From Mangifera indica (Eukaryota; Streptophyta; Magnoliopsida; Sapindales; Anacardiaceae): a stretch of 64,000 nucleotides of DNA. The position numbers were made by a program, and so were the translations under genes. Positions 11,964 to 23,533 of the stretch are shown here, in pieces; position 1 is the first letter of the stretch; the number at the start of each line of letters is the position of its first letter. The stretch is from assembly GCF_011075055.1 (NCBI RefSeq), contig NC_058138.1, positions 310,001 through 374,000 on the forward strand, read 5' to 3'. The notes beneath the pieces are model-generated. The model had not been told where the DNA came from, searched no databases, and saw only the letters and a program-made list of their open reading frames with translations.

Positions 11964-14626
11964 TCAGTCTCTTTCTTCAGATGATATATTGATCTTCTCA
12001 GCTACATCAGCAGCAGCGGCAGCCGCCTTGTCCAAACCTAACTTTTGTAACTCATTAGAGAAGTTACTGACTTCAGTATCAGAGATTTTATATGGAGTAT
12101 GGGCAGGACCAGGGAATGAACCATTTGTCACTTCTTCCTTGTACTCTGAAAGAGCTTTGTTAATCACATCTCCAACACGTGCATACTGCTTGCAGAACTT
12201 TGGGGTAACCTGCACAAGTGAAAGCAGATTTAAGTCAACTTTGCTTGCACAAGAAAATGATCAACAGAAACACACAAGAATTAAGATTAAACCTTGGCAT
12301 GATGTGGATGTTGCAGCATTCCCAACAAATCATGGTAAACCAGAACCTGCATAGTGATAAGATAACAAAATCGTCAAACTGATGGGATTGATCTTGATCA
12401 AACTTTAACTCATCAGGATGTCTTGCACTGGAATCTTGTAAAAAACTTTCATTGTATTAGTGAAATTGCCACGCAAGTGATAGTGGTCAATGTGAGACTG
12501 AATGATAAAGTATAACTGACCCTATACGTGGACGTGTGTATTAGAATTTCACACTATTATTTAGTCCTTCCTCCAAACATAAGTTCTAGGGATACTTTTT
12601 TTCAACAATGCAAAAACTTGATTTACCAGTAGCCATATAATAAACACTACATCGTCTTCCAATCCCTCTCCTCTGTCCCATGTCAGAGAAGAAAACAGAG
12701 TGGAAATCTATGAAATTTCTCAAACAGAAAATTAGTGAGGAACAAAACACCCACACATATGAGACTGTTAGCCTATGGAATGGCTGAATTGAGAACATAT
12801 CTTCCAACCTTGAAGTAACCTACTCAATTTCTACGATAAGTAGGTGGCATTAGCTTCCCAATGAAACACTATTTTTTTCCCACCTTAAGAAAGACGTTAT
12901 TTAGTAACTTTTGAAAACAATATCCACAAAATTTCTGCCAGAGACTAAGCCTCAAGAAAACTGCTATTACATGCAGCGTTAGAATTGCAACAGAACTAAA
13001 TAGGGTAATCAATAAAGTTTTGATCTCCATAAGAAATTCCAAGGAAGGTATGGCTCCTTACGATGAAGTCAAAAACCAAGCTCTATAAGAACTAAAATCA
13101 TACAATGCATAAATAACACCCTAGAACCATTTGAAATCTCATATACATGTTCATTAGAATTTAACCCTAAAACTCAATTTTATTTCACTACTACAACCAT
13201 ATGTACTCAAGGCATTTCTCAAAATGATCACAAAAAATGACTAGATTTTCCTAATTGGGCACAAATTCATGATTCTTATAACCTGGAACACTTTCTAGAA
13301 TGGGTTAAATTCACTCTTGAATTCGAACCTATGGATTCTATCACTGTTCTGAAAGCAGAATCACAATTTGTCTTTAAAAATTGTGACAGCACCATACATC
13401 ACTACTTGCTAATACTGGTCTCATAATCCTTCTATCTAATTCACAATGAATAGTTAAACATAAACAAGTCTTTTTTCACAATCAATACATAACATAAAAT
13501 CTTCAAAAAATTAGAGTCCAAATTAACCTGGCCACTGCAGAACGGTCCTGCCCCAATGCCAATGGTCGGAATTCGAAGCGCAGAAGTGGCCGCAGCAGCA
13601 ACAGGTGCAGGAACACATTCTAAAACAACTGAAAAGCACCCTGCCTCTTGCAGAGCCAATGCAGTCTCTACAACCTACAAACCAAACAAATTTAACATAT
13701 CCCAAATACATCCATAGTTACATAACAAATAGAAACAACAAGAGTCAAACAAACCTTGACAGCACTGGCAACGTTTTTACCTTGAGGCCTGAATCCCCCA
13801 AGAACACTGATAGCTTGAGGCGTCAGTCCTACATGCCCCATTACTGCAATTCCAGCTTCAACTATTGCTTTTGCAGCCGTGACTCGCGAAGGTGACCCTC
13901 CCTCCAGTTTAATAGCATCCATCCCACCTTCCTTCAAAATCCTAACAGCTGTGTCCACTGCCTGCTCATAATTCAGATTCCCACCATCACAAAACATAAA
14001 CCCAACCCGACAAAACACAAAACTGATCTCATCTACCAAACACCAATGTAACACCTCCAGCCAAATCCCACGTTGGCAAAGCATGGGAGAGATAAGACAC
14101 GTTTTGGGTTGCCAAAGCCCAGGCAAAGCAAGATGTTACAACCAATCTATTCCAAAGTCAAAACCTTTATATCATAAATTTCAGGGCAAGCTCTATTCTT
14201 GACCAAATGCTCATGTGAATTAACAAGTACCTGATTGCTGCTGGACTCATAAGATCCGAAAGGCAAGTCGCCAACAAGAAGTGGGGTCTTGGCACCACGA
14301 GCAACCGCGCGGCAATGGACGAGCATTTCATCGAGATTGATTGGCAATGTGGTGTCGTGACCATGAACCACCATGGCTGCGGAGTCACCCACCAAACACA
14401 CATCAATGCCGGCGGTATCGAGGTGCACCGCAGAAGGGTAGTCGTAGGCGGTGACGACAGTGATGGGTTCGCCCTTCTTGTGTTTTTGTCTCAGGTGGGT
14501 TAGAGTCACCCGCTGGTTCGGGTTCTGCGGCTTTGGCCCACCGTACACTGAGTTTTCAGGGATGTTGCTCATGCACCGAATCTTAGAGAGAAGGGAAGGA
14601 ATCCTCCGAGTTCTCAGGAGCGACAT
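11964..14626 (-). CDS. KPHMT1: Ketopantoate hydroxymethyltransferase (3-methyl-2-oxobutanoate hydroxymethyltransferase)
   Basis: Five exons, all joined in phase 0: 14626-14231, 13961-13755, 13674-13528, 12346-12293 and 12209-11964, encoding 349 residues, close to the usual plant length of about 347. The enzyme transfers a hydroxymethyl group from 5,10-methylene-tetrahydrofolate to 2-oxoisovalerate, the first committed step to pantothenate and CoA. The Arg-rich start [18 protein letters not shown] looks like a mitochondrial presequence, which fits plant PanB enzymes. By comparison with bacterial PanB, the metal-binding aspartates are Asp81 (VGDSAAMV) and Asp120 (GDLPFGSY). The GHVGLTPQ histidine is His175, and the catalytic base is Glu220 (VLECVP). 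The C-terminus [20 protein letters not shown] is typical. The start is the first ATG, with no in-frame ATG in the short leader. The reading frame is intact and probably functional. A solo-LTR-like insert sits in intron 1 and a MULE lies 107 bp upstream of the start. Confidence 0.96.
14047..14140. mobile_element. 94-bp solo-LTR-like (TRIM/SMART-type) insertion in KPHMT intron 1
   Basis: It begins TGTAACACC and ends ATGTTACA, so it has TG...CA termini with a short inverted repeat. It is flanked by a perfect 5-bp duplication ACCAA (14042-14046 and 14141-14145). Termini plus a 5-bp duplication are the signature of an LTR. At 94 bp it is in the size range of the miniature LTRs of TRIM/SMART elements. 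It lies wholly in the intron and leaves splice sites intact. Confidence 0.65.
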
Positions 14627-14732
14627 ATTGGAGGGTATCGTCTTCTCTTCTGAAGAGATGTCTAGCTAACGACTCGAGTATTTTGCCAACGCCAGCGGCT
14701 GCTTTTAGTCCCACAGTAAATTGATAGTTATA

Positions 14733-15503
14733 GGCCAAAGGACTATTTCCCACCCAAGGTATGCTGCGATTGAAGGTTTTCCTCCTTTATTTTTTATAAT
14801 ACAAAATATCTATTTATAAATAGTTAAAATTAACAGTAGTAAGGGTAAAATCATTATTTTCTCTATAATATTAAAAATAAATTAAAATATAATCTCTTTT
14901 TACCCCTCTAAATTTTAAAAACTAAAAGTTTTCGTCACCCTAAGTTTTAAAAAATGGTAGTTTCATCCTAGGGTTTCGTTTTAAAATCTCTAGCTCCATT
15001 GCCTGCGGCCTCTCCTTCTAGCAGTCTCTTTCCTCTCATTTGAACACTCAATCAGTGTCAGAGGTCCAGACGAAGATGACAGCTTCGTCTTCGTTTAGGA
15101 GGACGAATCTTCGTCCTCCCAAAACGATGAAGTTTTTTGTCTTCCTCAATAAAGTTCTTTATCTTCCACGACTTTTCCAATGCTGAGCGAGGGTCCAAAT
15201 GGGAGGATAGAGACCGCCGGAGGGAAAGGATGCTTCGGGAGGGAGAGACCACCGACAATGGAGCCGGAGATGACATCGAAGATTTCAAAACGAAACTCTA
15301 GAGTGAAACTGCCATTTTTTAAAACTTAAACTGAGAAAAACTTTTAGTTTTTAAAGCTTATGGGGGCAAAAAGAGATAAAATTTTAAGGAATTAGAGTTC
15401 CGTTAATTTTAACTGCTCATGAGTGAGTATTTGATATTATCAAAGATAAAAAGAGGAAACTTGAGATTACAGTATACTTTGAATGGGAAATAGTCCTTTG
15501 ACC
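14733..15503. mobile_element. Non-autonomous Mutator-like element at the KPHMT promoter, MULE copy 2
   Basis: The left end GGCCAAAGGACTATTTCCCA is complementary to the right end GGGAAATAGTCCTTTGACC. The flanks ATAGTTATA (14724-14732) and AAAGTTATA (15504-15512) match at 8 of 9 positions. The 771-bp element is fold-back: the AGCTCCATTG-type segment near 15.0 kb recurs inverted near 15.26 kb. The centre holds small palindromes (around AGCTTCGTCTTCGT). It carries no transposase. It ends 107 bp from the KPHMT start codon, so it lies in or next to that promoter. Confidence 0.82.
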
Positions 15504-15584
15504 AAAGTTATATAAAAAGTTATGTTGTCGATTGACTCTATCGGATGATTCTATGAGTAAACACTTTCATTAAACAAAGATATA

Positions 15585-16502
15585 ACCCAAAAGACTTGTT
15601 CCCACCCTAGGATTTGTGTAAACCCATTCGTATTAGTTAATTTTTAAAAATTTAAATATATGTTCTATTATTAAAATTCTTTATTAAGGTAAAGGGTAAA
15701 TTTATTATTTAAAAAATATATAAAGATATTAAAATTTTATCTCATTTCTCTCCCCTAATTTTAAAAAACTAAGAATTTTCTCCACCCAACATTTTGAAAG
15801 CTCACATTTTTTCTGTCTGTTTCTCTGCTACTCATTCTAGCAAATGGTCAATGTTCTTTCTCTGCTGCTAACGACACCTTCTATCTCTAGCACTTTTTGT
15901 CTGGACAACACACAACAGCAGAATGAGAATCGCACAACGACATTCTTTCTTGACATTTTTCTTCTTCGTTCTTCATCTGAAAAGAGTTGTGCAACAACAA
16001 GACTAGAGGAAAGGAAGAGATGCACAATGACAAGACCAAAGGAGAGAAAGAGACGCGCGATGAGACTAGAGGAGACAAAGAGATGTGCGACGAAACTAGA
16101 GGAGACGAAGAGATGTGTGACGACGAGACCGAGATCGATTCTGCACCGTGTGTCATTGAGAATGACAAAGAGTGCTGGAGTATAAGGTCATTGTTAGGGG
16201 CAAAGAAAGAACGTTGGCCATTAGCCAAAAAGAGCACTGAAGAAATAAGGCGGAAAATATAAACTCTAGGTGGAAAAGGTGAGTTTTTAAAACTTTGGAT
16301 GAAGAAAATTATTAGTTTTTTTTAAATTAAGGAAGAGAAATGAAATAAAATTTTAATATCCTTATATATTTTTTAAATGATAAGTTTATCCTTCACTATA
16401 ACTAAAAATTTTAATAAAATGGTGAGTATTTAGATTTTCAAAAGTTAACAAATATAAGTTTGAGTTTAAATCAAACCTCGGGTGAGAATAACTCATTTGG
16501 CC
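15585..16502. mobile_element. Non-autonomous Mutator-like element with internal tandem repeat, MULE copy 3
   Basis: The left end ACCCAAAAGACTTGTTCCCA and the right end GAGAATAACTCATTTGGCC are diverged versions of the same terminal repeat. The flanks AAAGATATA (15576-15584) and ATAGATATG (16503-16511) match at 7 of 9. The interior has a 113-codon ORF at 15844-16185 with Arg/Glu/Lys-rich repeats. I treat it as repeat-derived rather than a gene. Confidence 0.65.
15997..16130 (+). repeat. Tandem repeat of about 24-27 bp inside MULE copy 3
   Basis: Successive degenerate units built around ACTAGAGGAGACAAAGAGAT and GTGCGACGA, about five in number. They translate to repeats such as LEETKRCAT. The periodicity is a multiple of three, so the frame stays open through the array. 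Confidence 0.6.
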
Positions 16503-17171
16503 ATAGATATGTTATACATAATAGTGACTCTTTTAAATTCAAGCAAAGTAAACCCACACCCTATTGAAAATCTATAAATTATGATTCAAGACAAGGGGTT
16601 GGTAGAATGAGAATAGCTCTAACTCATATCACAAATCAAATCAAATAAGTTTTAATAGATCAAACTTGAACTCCAACAAACATTTGAGTTTAAACTATAT
16701 TTGAATTGAATCTAAGACTAAGTTACTTTTTAGCCAAATTTGAGTTTTGATTTATTCATATCATTCAAGCCGGATCTCCAATAACATATTGGATTTGTCC
16801 CAATAACAGATTGGGTCCAACAACATGGTGGGCTGTAGGCTTTAATATGAAATGGGTGGAAGCTAAAGTTGTTAAATTGGGTTTGGACCCAAAATAATGA
16901 GCAACTTTTTCATGTTTCTTTGACACAGCTCTGTCCTGAATGATGACTTCATTTCCTCATTGACCGATTGGTTCAGCACGTTGCAAGGCCAAAAAAGGAA
17001 AACCAAGTGACAAAGAGTGACACTCGTGAAAAGCACAATTAGAATCAAAGTAACGTTACCAAATCATAATAAAAATGAACGGACAAGATCTAAGTCTTTT
17101 GATAAAGCTATATCCTTGGTTACCAAACTCCTTAACTAGGGTTGCTGCAAATTTCACATCTCACGCCACTA

Positions 17172-17177
17172 TATAAA
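17172..17177 (+). promoter_or_regulatory. TATA box of MIR482 copy 1
   Basis: TATAAA in the context CCACTATATAAACTA, 82 bp before the hairpin. The same element and flank are conserved in copy 2 at 25990-25995, which supports a pol II promoter for the miRNA primary transcript starting near 17.2 kb. Confidence 0.6.
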
Positions 17178-17258
17178 CTAATTTCATGTGTAGCAAATGA
17201 GCATGCTACAAACACAAGACAAGAGCCAGTAGCTAACATTCCTTAGCTTAGCCTCCAC

Positions 17259-17458
17259 GGAAGAGGATGGAGAGGGAGTTCAGGATTTTGGGAAGGTTTT
17301 GGCGTGGGTGAGTAGGGAAGATACATGGTTTATGTAGACTTAGCTTTGGGTTACATTTATGTATGGAAGTGACTAAATGATTAAAGATTTTGTATACCTT
17401 CCCTACACCACCCACGCCATAGGTTTCCCATTATTCCTCCCTCTCCTAATCACTTCCT
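17259..17458 (+). ncRNA. MIR482: MIR482-family microRNA precursor, copy 1
   Basis: A hairpin of about 200 nt with a long, nearly continuous stem of about 60 bp. The 5p strand, GGCGTGGGTGAGTAGGGAAG (17301-17322 in full), pairs with the 3p strand, CCTTCCCTACACCACCCACG (17397-17418 in full), with only small bulges. The 3p arm has the miR482/miR472 pattern YTTCCCTACnCCnCCCAnnCC and a 22-nt length. The reverse complement of 3p reads as codons for GVGGVGK, the P-loop of NBS-LRR resistance proteins, the known miR482 target site. Family members in other plants are 22-nt and trigger phased siRNAs from NBS-LRR mRNAs. Below the mature duplex the stem continues (GGAGAGGGAG against CTCCCTCTCC). Expression cannot be shown from sequence. 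Confidence 0.85.
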
Positions 17459-18182
17459 TTACTAGTTGAAGAAGTTGTTGTTGCTCCATGATCAGAAGCT
17501 ACCGTTTTTGCTAGTTTATTTCATTTCTGTTACTTTGTTTTCATTATATGCATGTATATATGTATGGGTGGACGCATAGATGGATGGATAGATGGTTGTT
17601 TTTATAAAGCATGCTTGGAGGGTTGTGTTGATTAATCTCTTTTGTTGTTTTTGCGGCAAACCCTGGTTTTGTTTTTTCAAATGTTTCAGGTTTTTGGCAT
17701 CCTGGTTCTTGAAAATGACCTCGCAACTGAAACCTGGGAAGGAAAAGCACTGTTTAAGAGAGAATCTTTGGTGTTGGCTCATGATTTTGCTTCTTCATGT
17801 ATAAATAACTGGTTAAAAAGATATCTCAAATGAAGTCAGGGCCTAGTGTAGATTTCTAGCCTTAAGAAAGGGTTTTGTATTTTCCTTGTACATATTCATA
17901 TTCCCACAAAGTCACTAAATCCCAAACAACACTTCTTGTTTCTCAAATCAGCTCTTGTATATAACCCCAGTTTTCTGCATATATTAGAGATTGATTTCAG
18001 TACTAGTTTGTGAGTCTTACACATCCTACCTTTATTTTATCATAAAATCAAATTAAATGTTTATGCAGAAGCAGTAAATATCTTAACAAATAAATACAAT
18101 AAAGCCAAGAAATTAACCAATACAAAATAATAGAAAAAGGTTTCAGTATTACAACTCATTTAAATGACTTATGAAAAATAAT

Positions 18183-18340
18183 AAAACTATGTACATAAAT
18201 AATTTGTATAACTTTATGCATAAATAATAATATATCATTATATGATTGAATATTATTTTATTTCTAATTCAAAATTTCTCTATCATACAATGATATATGA
18301 TTATTTATATATATTATTTATGCGCAAAACATTACTCTAT
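18183..18340. mobile_element. Palindromic AT-rich MITE, family P copy 3
   Basis: Complementary ends (AAAACTATGTACATAAATAA against TTATTTATGCGCAAAACATT) and the family core (TATCATTATATGATTGAATA, TTTCTAATTCAAAATT). Duplicate copy 2 lacks it: TATGAAA and AAATTACAT, interrupted here, are adjacent at about 26.94 kb. So it arrived after the segmental duplication, or was lost from copy 2. Confidence 0.65.
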
Positions 18341-19149
18341 GCAAAATTACATCTATTTGTGATACGGGTGGAGGCAAGTTTTTGAGGTTTTGATGAACTA
18401 GAATTGCCTCCATGCTATGATTATCCTATCTTTTTGTGCTAGAGATTTAACAGGAACAGAGGGATGATAGGACATGTGCTTGACACATTTCAAGAGCAGC
18501 AAGATTCTTTTAAACAACCAAGCAAAATCCAAAAGGATTTGCGGTTATCATGCATGCAATTGGCCCTAGTCCCTAAGTGGAGAATCTTTTAGTTGAAAGG
18601 AAAGAAAGTGATGCAGATGCTCACATGAGTCTTTCAGGATGAAGTTGACAGATATGTCAATCATTCTGCATTTTCATGCATAAATTTTGATAATATGGAC
18701 AATACATAACACAATATAAAATAGAGAGTAGCACTAAGCAATGGAAATTAGAAAGACAAGTCCAGTGACTGAGGTGTAAAGTGAACCTTGAGATTTACTT
18801 GCTCTGTAAAGTTGGCCCTCATTTATGGGAATATAGAAAAGCTATAAATGGAATTGGTCTTCAAAAGTGCATGTGAGGAAAGGAGCATCTGGGACTGAGA
18901 ATGAGCCAATATTGTTCCAACATTCACTAGTCAGTGGTCACCACTTGACAGACGCATCTTAAGAAGGCCTCCAAACAGCATCTTGATGACCTATCAGCTT
19001 TTGCCTTCATATGCTTGAAACCAAAGTGTCAGCCCTGTAAAATCTCCCGCTTGAACCAGATACCTGGTAAAGTTGGATATCTTTACCATGTTAACTTGTA
19101 TTGAGGTACTTAATATATTGTATGTATGACAAAGGAAAGGACTGAAAAA

Positions 19150-20430
19150 TAGTTGCAGTTCCTTCAAATTTCAACCGCCGATTATATCTGTCGGAACAAA
19201 AAACCTTAAAGAACCAATGGAACCTGTTGATATCTCTTATGATGGTCTCTCTCTCAAAAATTCCCGAAGGATTTCAATACCTAATGACCATCACAAAAAA
19301 TCATAAGGTTTTTATTTATTACAAACTAGAGCTTGATAGGATCTCAAGTATAAAATATCGTTTTAGAATAGGATTTATAAGGCTTTGAGACTTTCAATCT
19401 CAATAGCTAACTCCTGAGATGTGGTTAACGCAAGCTTCTGGTGTGATATATGTAAGGTATGGGACATGGATTCTGCATCAAAAAGTATAGGAGTATAGGA
19501 GTATAGGCGATATGGGACACAGACTCTCTAATCTCAGGAGCTAGTGTTTCAGCCTTATACTCTTTCTTATTCACCAAGTTCTCTAACTTTATATCTCCTA
19601 AATCTCCTGTGTCCTAGAATATTTTGCACTATAAACACTAAGGTTTTGTTTCCAGCATCAATCCAACGACATCCAGACTCCTTTCTAACTCCACTCACCC
19701 TAATGAATCTTCTGATTTCATCAGCTTCCTTATACCTCCCATTGCATGAATAGATATTACAAAGCAACCAATGGTTTCCTGAATTTCTGGTACCAACTCA
19801 AAAAGCCTCTCTGCAGCTTCTCTACCCATTTCGAGATTGCCACAATATGAGCAAGCTGCAGGCAGGGCTCCCCAGACTGATTGTCCCTTTTGATCGGCAT
19901 TGATGCCATAAACTTCTTGGCCTCACCTAATTGAATTGAACCTTCTTCATGAATTGAGTATATCTTTCTTCAACAGTCCCATTGTAGCTGCAGCCTGACA
20001 AGACACAAGTAGAAGTAGTGTACTGAGGTTTTATCCCTCTCTGGCATTTGCTCAAACAATTTAATCGCTTGGTCTGCACATCAGTGGTTTAAAAAAGCAG
20101 CAATCATGGCCTTCCAACAAACCACATTACTATTTTTCAATCTCTTCAGACACCTGAGACACATCAACCGAGCTCCCACATTTTGCATGCATTGTAAACC
20201 ATGAACTCGAAACAGACATATTTTTCATCAATCCATCCAGTTTTAATCATATGGTCCTGTGTCAATGTTCCTTGATTTAGTTCTGGAGTACTAGCAGAAG
20301 CATGTAAGAGCAGTCCAATTTGATGCTTCATCAAGTAATACGCCTTCCCTCCCCATGACTGAAAGTAATTACAAACTTCTGGAAATTTGTTACCCTGATG
20401 ATAATAATCCATGCCACATTGTATGTACAA
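19150..20430 (-). pseudogene. PPR protein pseudogene (E-DYW class), copy 1
   Basis: Read on the minus strand, fragments in different frames spell an RNA-editing-type pentatricopeptide repeat protein. They are a stretch with LMKHQIGLLLHASASTPELN and LTQDHMIKTGWID, PPR-like motifs (NVVCWKAMIAAF, QAIKLFEQMPE), and an E motif NIYSCNGRYKEADEIRRF followed by SGVRKESGCRWIDAGNKT. Degenerate DYW-domain remains follow at the low-coordinate end. Frames are broken by stops and indels and there is no continuous ORF. The homologue at 28.13-29.25 kb is also broken. The intact parent is not in this window. Confidence 0.8.
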
Positions 20431-21339
20431 CCAACACTATGCATAAGTCAATATCAAACAAACCATTTGAACACCATAGTCAAATCACACATGTTGTACC
20501 CATAGATATCTTACATTACTTAGGAATGATAATACAATATTAGTTAAAATATTTTATGAGTTCAGTATATGTTTTGACTAACAAAGCTCTTCAAAAGCAA
20601 ACCTTTGGCTTTTGTATACCCAAAAATGGATTATATCAAATATCTTAACAGAAGACTGGATAATCGGAGAGAGATGTTTCACTGTTCTTAACGCCAATTC
20701 CGTAAACTTATTTCCCAAATTCTTACCTTCCCATATTACCACATGCACTAGAACATTGATCAATGCTAAAAAAATTGAGAACACTAGAAAAACTAACATG
20801 ATCAAACTCCACTAGGAAACCATTTAACTTTGGATTTGATCTCTCTGTGTGATTTTATTAACTTTTTCTTGCCCAAAAACTATATGCGTTAACAATAAAA
20901 CTTTGTACACACCAGATTAAACGTCAATAATAAGTATCCAATTCACATAATCATAAATACCCTAGTTATTTGTCATTTTAAGTATTTCTAAATTTATTGC
21001 CATCACATATGGTTTAAAAGAAAATATAAAATACGAAAAATCAAATCTAACCTTACTTATCCATTTCAAACTAGGGTTAGAAATGATATTGAGTTAGGTC
21101 TATTTAAGTTTCACTTAAATCAAATCAAACTCTAACTCATGTTAAAAAAAGGAGGAGATAAAATAACATAAAGAGATCATGATCTAAAAAGCTTCTCCAT
21201 TTACATACTTTTTATCCTTTTGTAAAGAGATATTCCATCAACAGCTCATAAAGTATTCCGAATTCCATTTCAAATCAGTTCCTTAATTATTTAATTTCAT
21301 TTTTAATTTTAATTAATCTTAATTAAGCCAAAAGTAATC

Positions 21340-21600
21340 ACGCACTCCGTGACAGGGCGGCTTACGTCTTCTCATTTATTTGTTCGTTAAGATTGGAAGA
21401 CGGTTACATCACGTCAACAGTTTTACAGTGGGATCGCCTGATTGGCTGAGCGTACTTTAACCCTCATCTGCTCCTTTTGTTCTCGTATACGTGGCAATCT
21501 ATGAGCGGTCAGATTCTGACAGCTGGTCCGCAAGTTTTTTACTTGACGCGCCCTTTTGTCAGTGAAAAGCACGTGCATGTGGACTTGAATTTTGCTTACT
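21340..21600. promoter_or_regulatory. GC-richer, promoter-like stretch without a gene
   Basis: It stands out from AT-rich flanks and carries several ACGT-core motifs: TTACGTCTTC, ATCACGTCAAC, ATACGTGGCAA and GCACGTGCATGTGG. These resemble ABRE/G-box sites. No ORF or RNA gene is seen on either side, so its role is unknown; it could be an orphaned promoter. The copy-2 equivalent position lies upstream of RCI2. Confidence 0.35.
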
Positions 21601-21619
21601 AACTTACTAATTTATTCTC

Positions 21620-21800
21620 CTGTTTGGTGTTCGTATTTGAAAATATTTATAGGCGTGCGGGAGAAGCTTCTGATCCATACATCCATCTATCCATACATAC
21701 ATGCATATAATCAAAACACTTATATATATAATTTATATACATGTTTGGTGTTCTTATTTGAAAACGTTTAGATATTTGGTGTTCGTATTTGAGAACATTT
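21620..21800. repeat. Short dispersed repeats TTTGGTGTTCGTATTTGA
   Basis: Three close copies of TGTTTGGTGTTCGTATTTGA or near variants, at about 21.62, 21.74 and 21.78 kb. Simple local duplication with no further context. Confidence 0.5.
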
Positions 21801-22087
21801 AGATAAAACAAAATAAGAAAAACATAAATAATTTTACCATATAATCACAAACCATTATTTTAGTTGTACAATTTATTTTCATATATAATATTATTTCAAT
21901 ATTTTTAGACTTAGACTCAACGTGACAAAGTTAGAGGTTCAAGTGTAAATCGGTCAATAAAGTCAAATGACAAAATCCAAAACAATATTTTAAAATCGAA
22001 CTAGATTGACTAGTTCAACTAGTTGAACTAAGAATCAACTCCAAATTCATAACTACGACTAAGAGGTTCAATTTAGATGTTAAAAAG

Positions 22088-22255
22088 TAATATTATGTAT
22101 ACTTATTTTGAATGCACAAATAAGTATATACTTATATTTATTATCATATAATTGAGTGTTATTTTATCTTTAATTTAAAATTATCAAATTACATAATAAT
22201 ATATATCAAATACGTACATATTTATATACTTAAAATAAATATGTATAATTTTATT
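22088..22255. mobile_element. Palindromic AT-rich MITE, family P copy 4
   Basis: The best-preserved copy. The left end with ATTATGTATACTTATTTTGA pairs with the right end with TTAAAATAAATATGTATAAT. The core is TATCATATAATTGAGTGTTA, then TTTAATTTAAAATTATCAAA. Confidence 0.7.
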
Positions 22256-23332
22256 GGATTTTAAAATAATGCTAGCAATCACCTCATATTGAAAGGGTTG
22301 GTATAAAGTTTGATAGCTAGTTAATGAACGTTTTATAGGTAACATGCTCCTTATTACAAGATATTCACTCAATTGATTTGTATAAGTCATTTTTATAATC
22401 AACACTAAACCTTATGGTGGACTATGCCAAGCTGAACTGTATCAAAATTGACACAACTCATGGTGTCCTGGGTCATGCTAGGTCAAGTCTCGCAAAAATG
22501 CGAGCATTAATGGGTCATATTGAACCACAAATTTTGAAGGTGTAAGGGCTATAAAATAGATAGATTGTGCTTTCATAGGTTTTTTGGTGAGTTGACTTAT
22601 CAAGAATTAATTTTTTATAATTTTTGTAATCCATATTAGGTAGGCCTATAGGTTTTTTCATGAATCCCTACCCTAATCGTCATACTTGTGAATTTTGGTA
22701 TGACTTATAAATTTATAAGTTATATCAAAATCAAATCGTTGTAAATTACTGTGGATTGACACAATCCATTACCACTCTATTGGACACAATAAAATTTAAT
22801 TAATCATTTTTTTCATACATTGCAAAGACAATAGTCTCCACTACCATTAGAACATGTGAAATTTTCCTTTTTATACCTAAAATCTTCGACTTCGGGTGTA
22901 TTTTTCATGGGAGTAATGCACAATTCTCAAAGAATGTTCAACAACAGGAAGAACAAAGTTTAGAAAGAAAACTTCGTATTATTACTTTTTATGTTTGAAA
23001 CGAAGGAAAAAACATAGATTAAAATTAACTATTTATGCAAGTTTACAAGTAGATTTGGTGGTCAAAATTTATACACATTTGCCTACAGGAATAACTAGAA
23101 TTATCCTTATAAAATTAGAAATTCTAATACAAATTTGATTGCTTGATCGAGTTGAGTATATATTCCGAAGGATTTTACAGAAAAGACCCCTAGTATATTC
23201 ATATATATTTATGTTGATAAATAACAATACTATATATATATATATATAATTTAAGTGACCTAATCGGCTGCATATTGTTTTTTTTTTTTTTTTACGATAT
23301 AAGAAAAATAGTTTTTTTTTTAAGAAGAAAAC

Positions 23333-23533
23333 AGAATCAGCCAATCAGCATATGGGTAAGTTGCACGTGGCATATTGTCATTAGCTATCTACATGATTCC
23401 ATAACCCTTTAAGTAGCCCAAGTTTGATTGAATTACAAAAATTTCTTTCAAGTTTATGAAATTGGACAAATCCCACTAGTTGTTTGATTTCGGTGTTAAA
23501 ATCTTGACCACCAATAATTCGGCGAATGTTTAT
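23333..23533 (+). repeat. CACGTGG-containing direct repeat, copy 1
   Basis: About 200 bp repeated at 24741-24958. Shared stretches include AGAATCAG, GCACGTGGCA at 23363-23372 (ABRE/G-box core), TTGTCATTAGCT and CCCAAGTTTGATTGAATTAC. No coding content. Confidence 0.65.

Larger units (their letters stand above)
16556..21200. repeat. Segmental duplication D, copy 1
   Basis: A direct duplicate of about 25.42-30.36 kb, in the same orientation. It includes 5' flanking DNA, the MIR482 unit with its TATA box, the region downstream and the antisense PPR relic. Matching landmarks are AACCTATAAATTAT/AATCTATAAATTAT at the left, GAAATTTGTTACC near 20.38/29.24 kb, and AAAAGCTTCTCCAT at the right (about 21.19/30.35 kb). 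Similarity is high but clearly decayed, so the duplication is not recent. Edges are approximate; private insertions differ between copies. Confidence 0.8.

Noticed and set aside
18950..19080. Minus-strand frame in both D copies ending KADRSSRCCWRPS (complete in copy 2)
   Set aside because: Conserved between duplicates by ancestry, but it matches no family I can name and lacks a start; not enough to call a gene.
23281..23344. Possible small gene in 23069-23344 minus
   Set aside because: Translation of poly-T/poly-A runs (KKKKK, YIYIYI).
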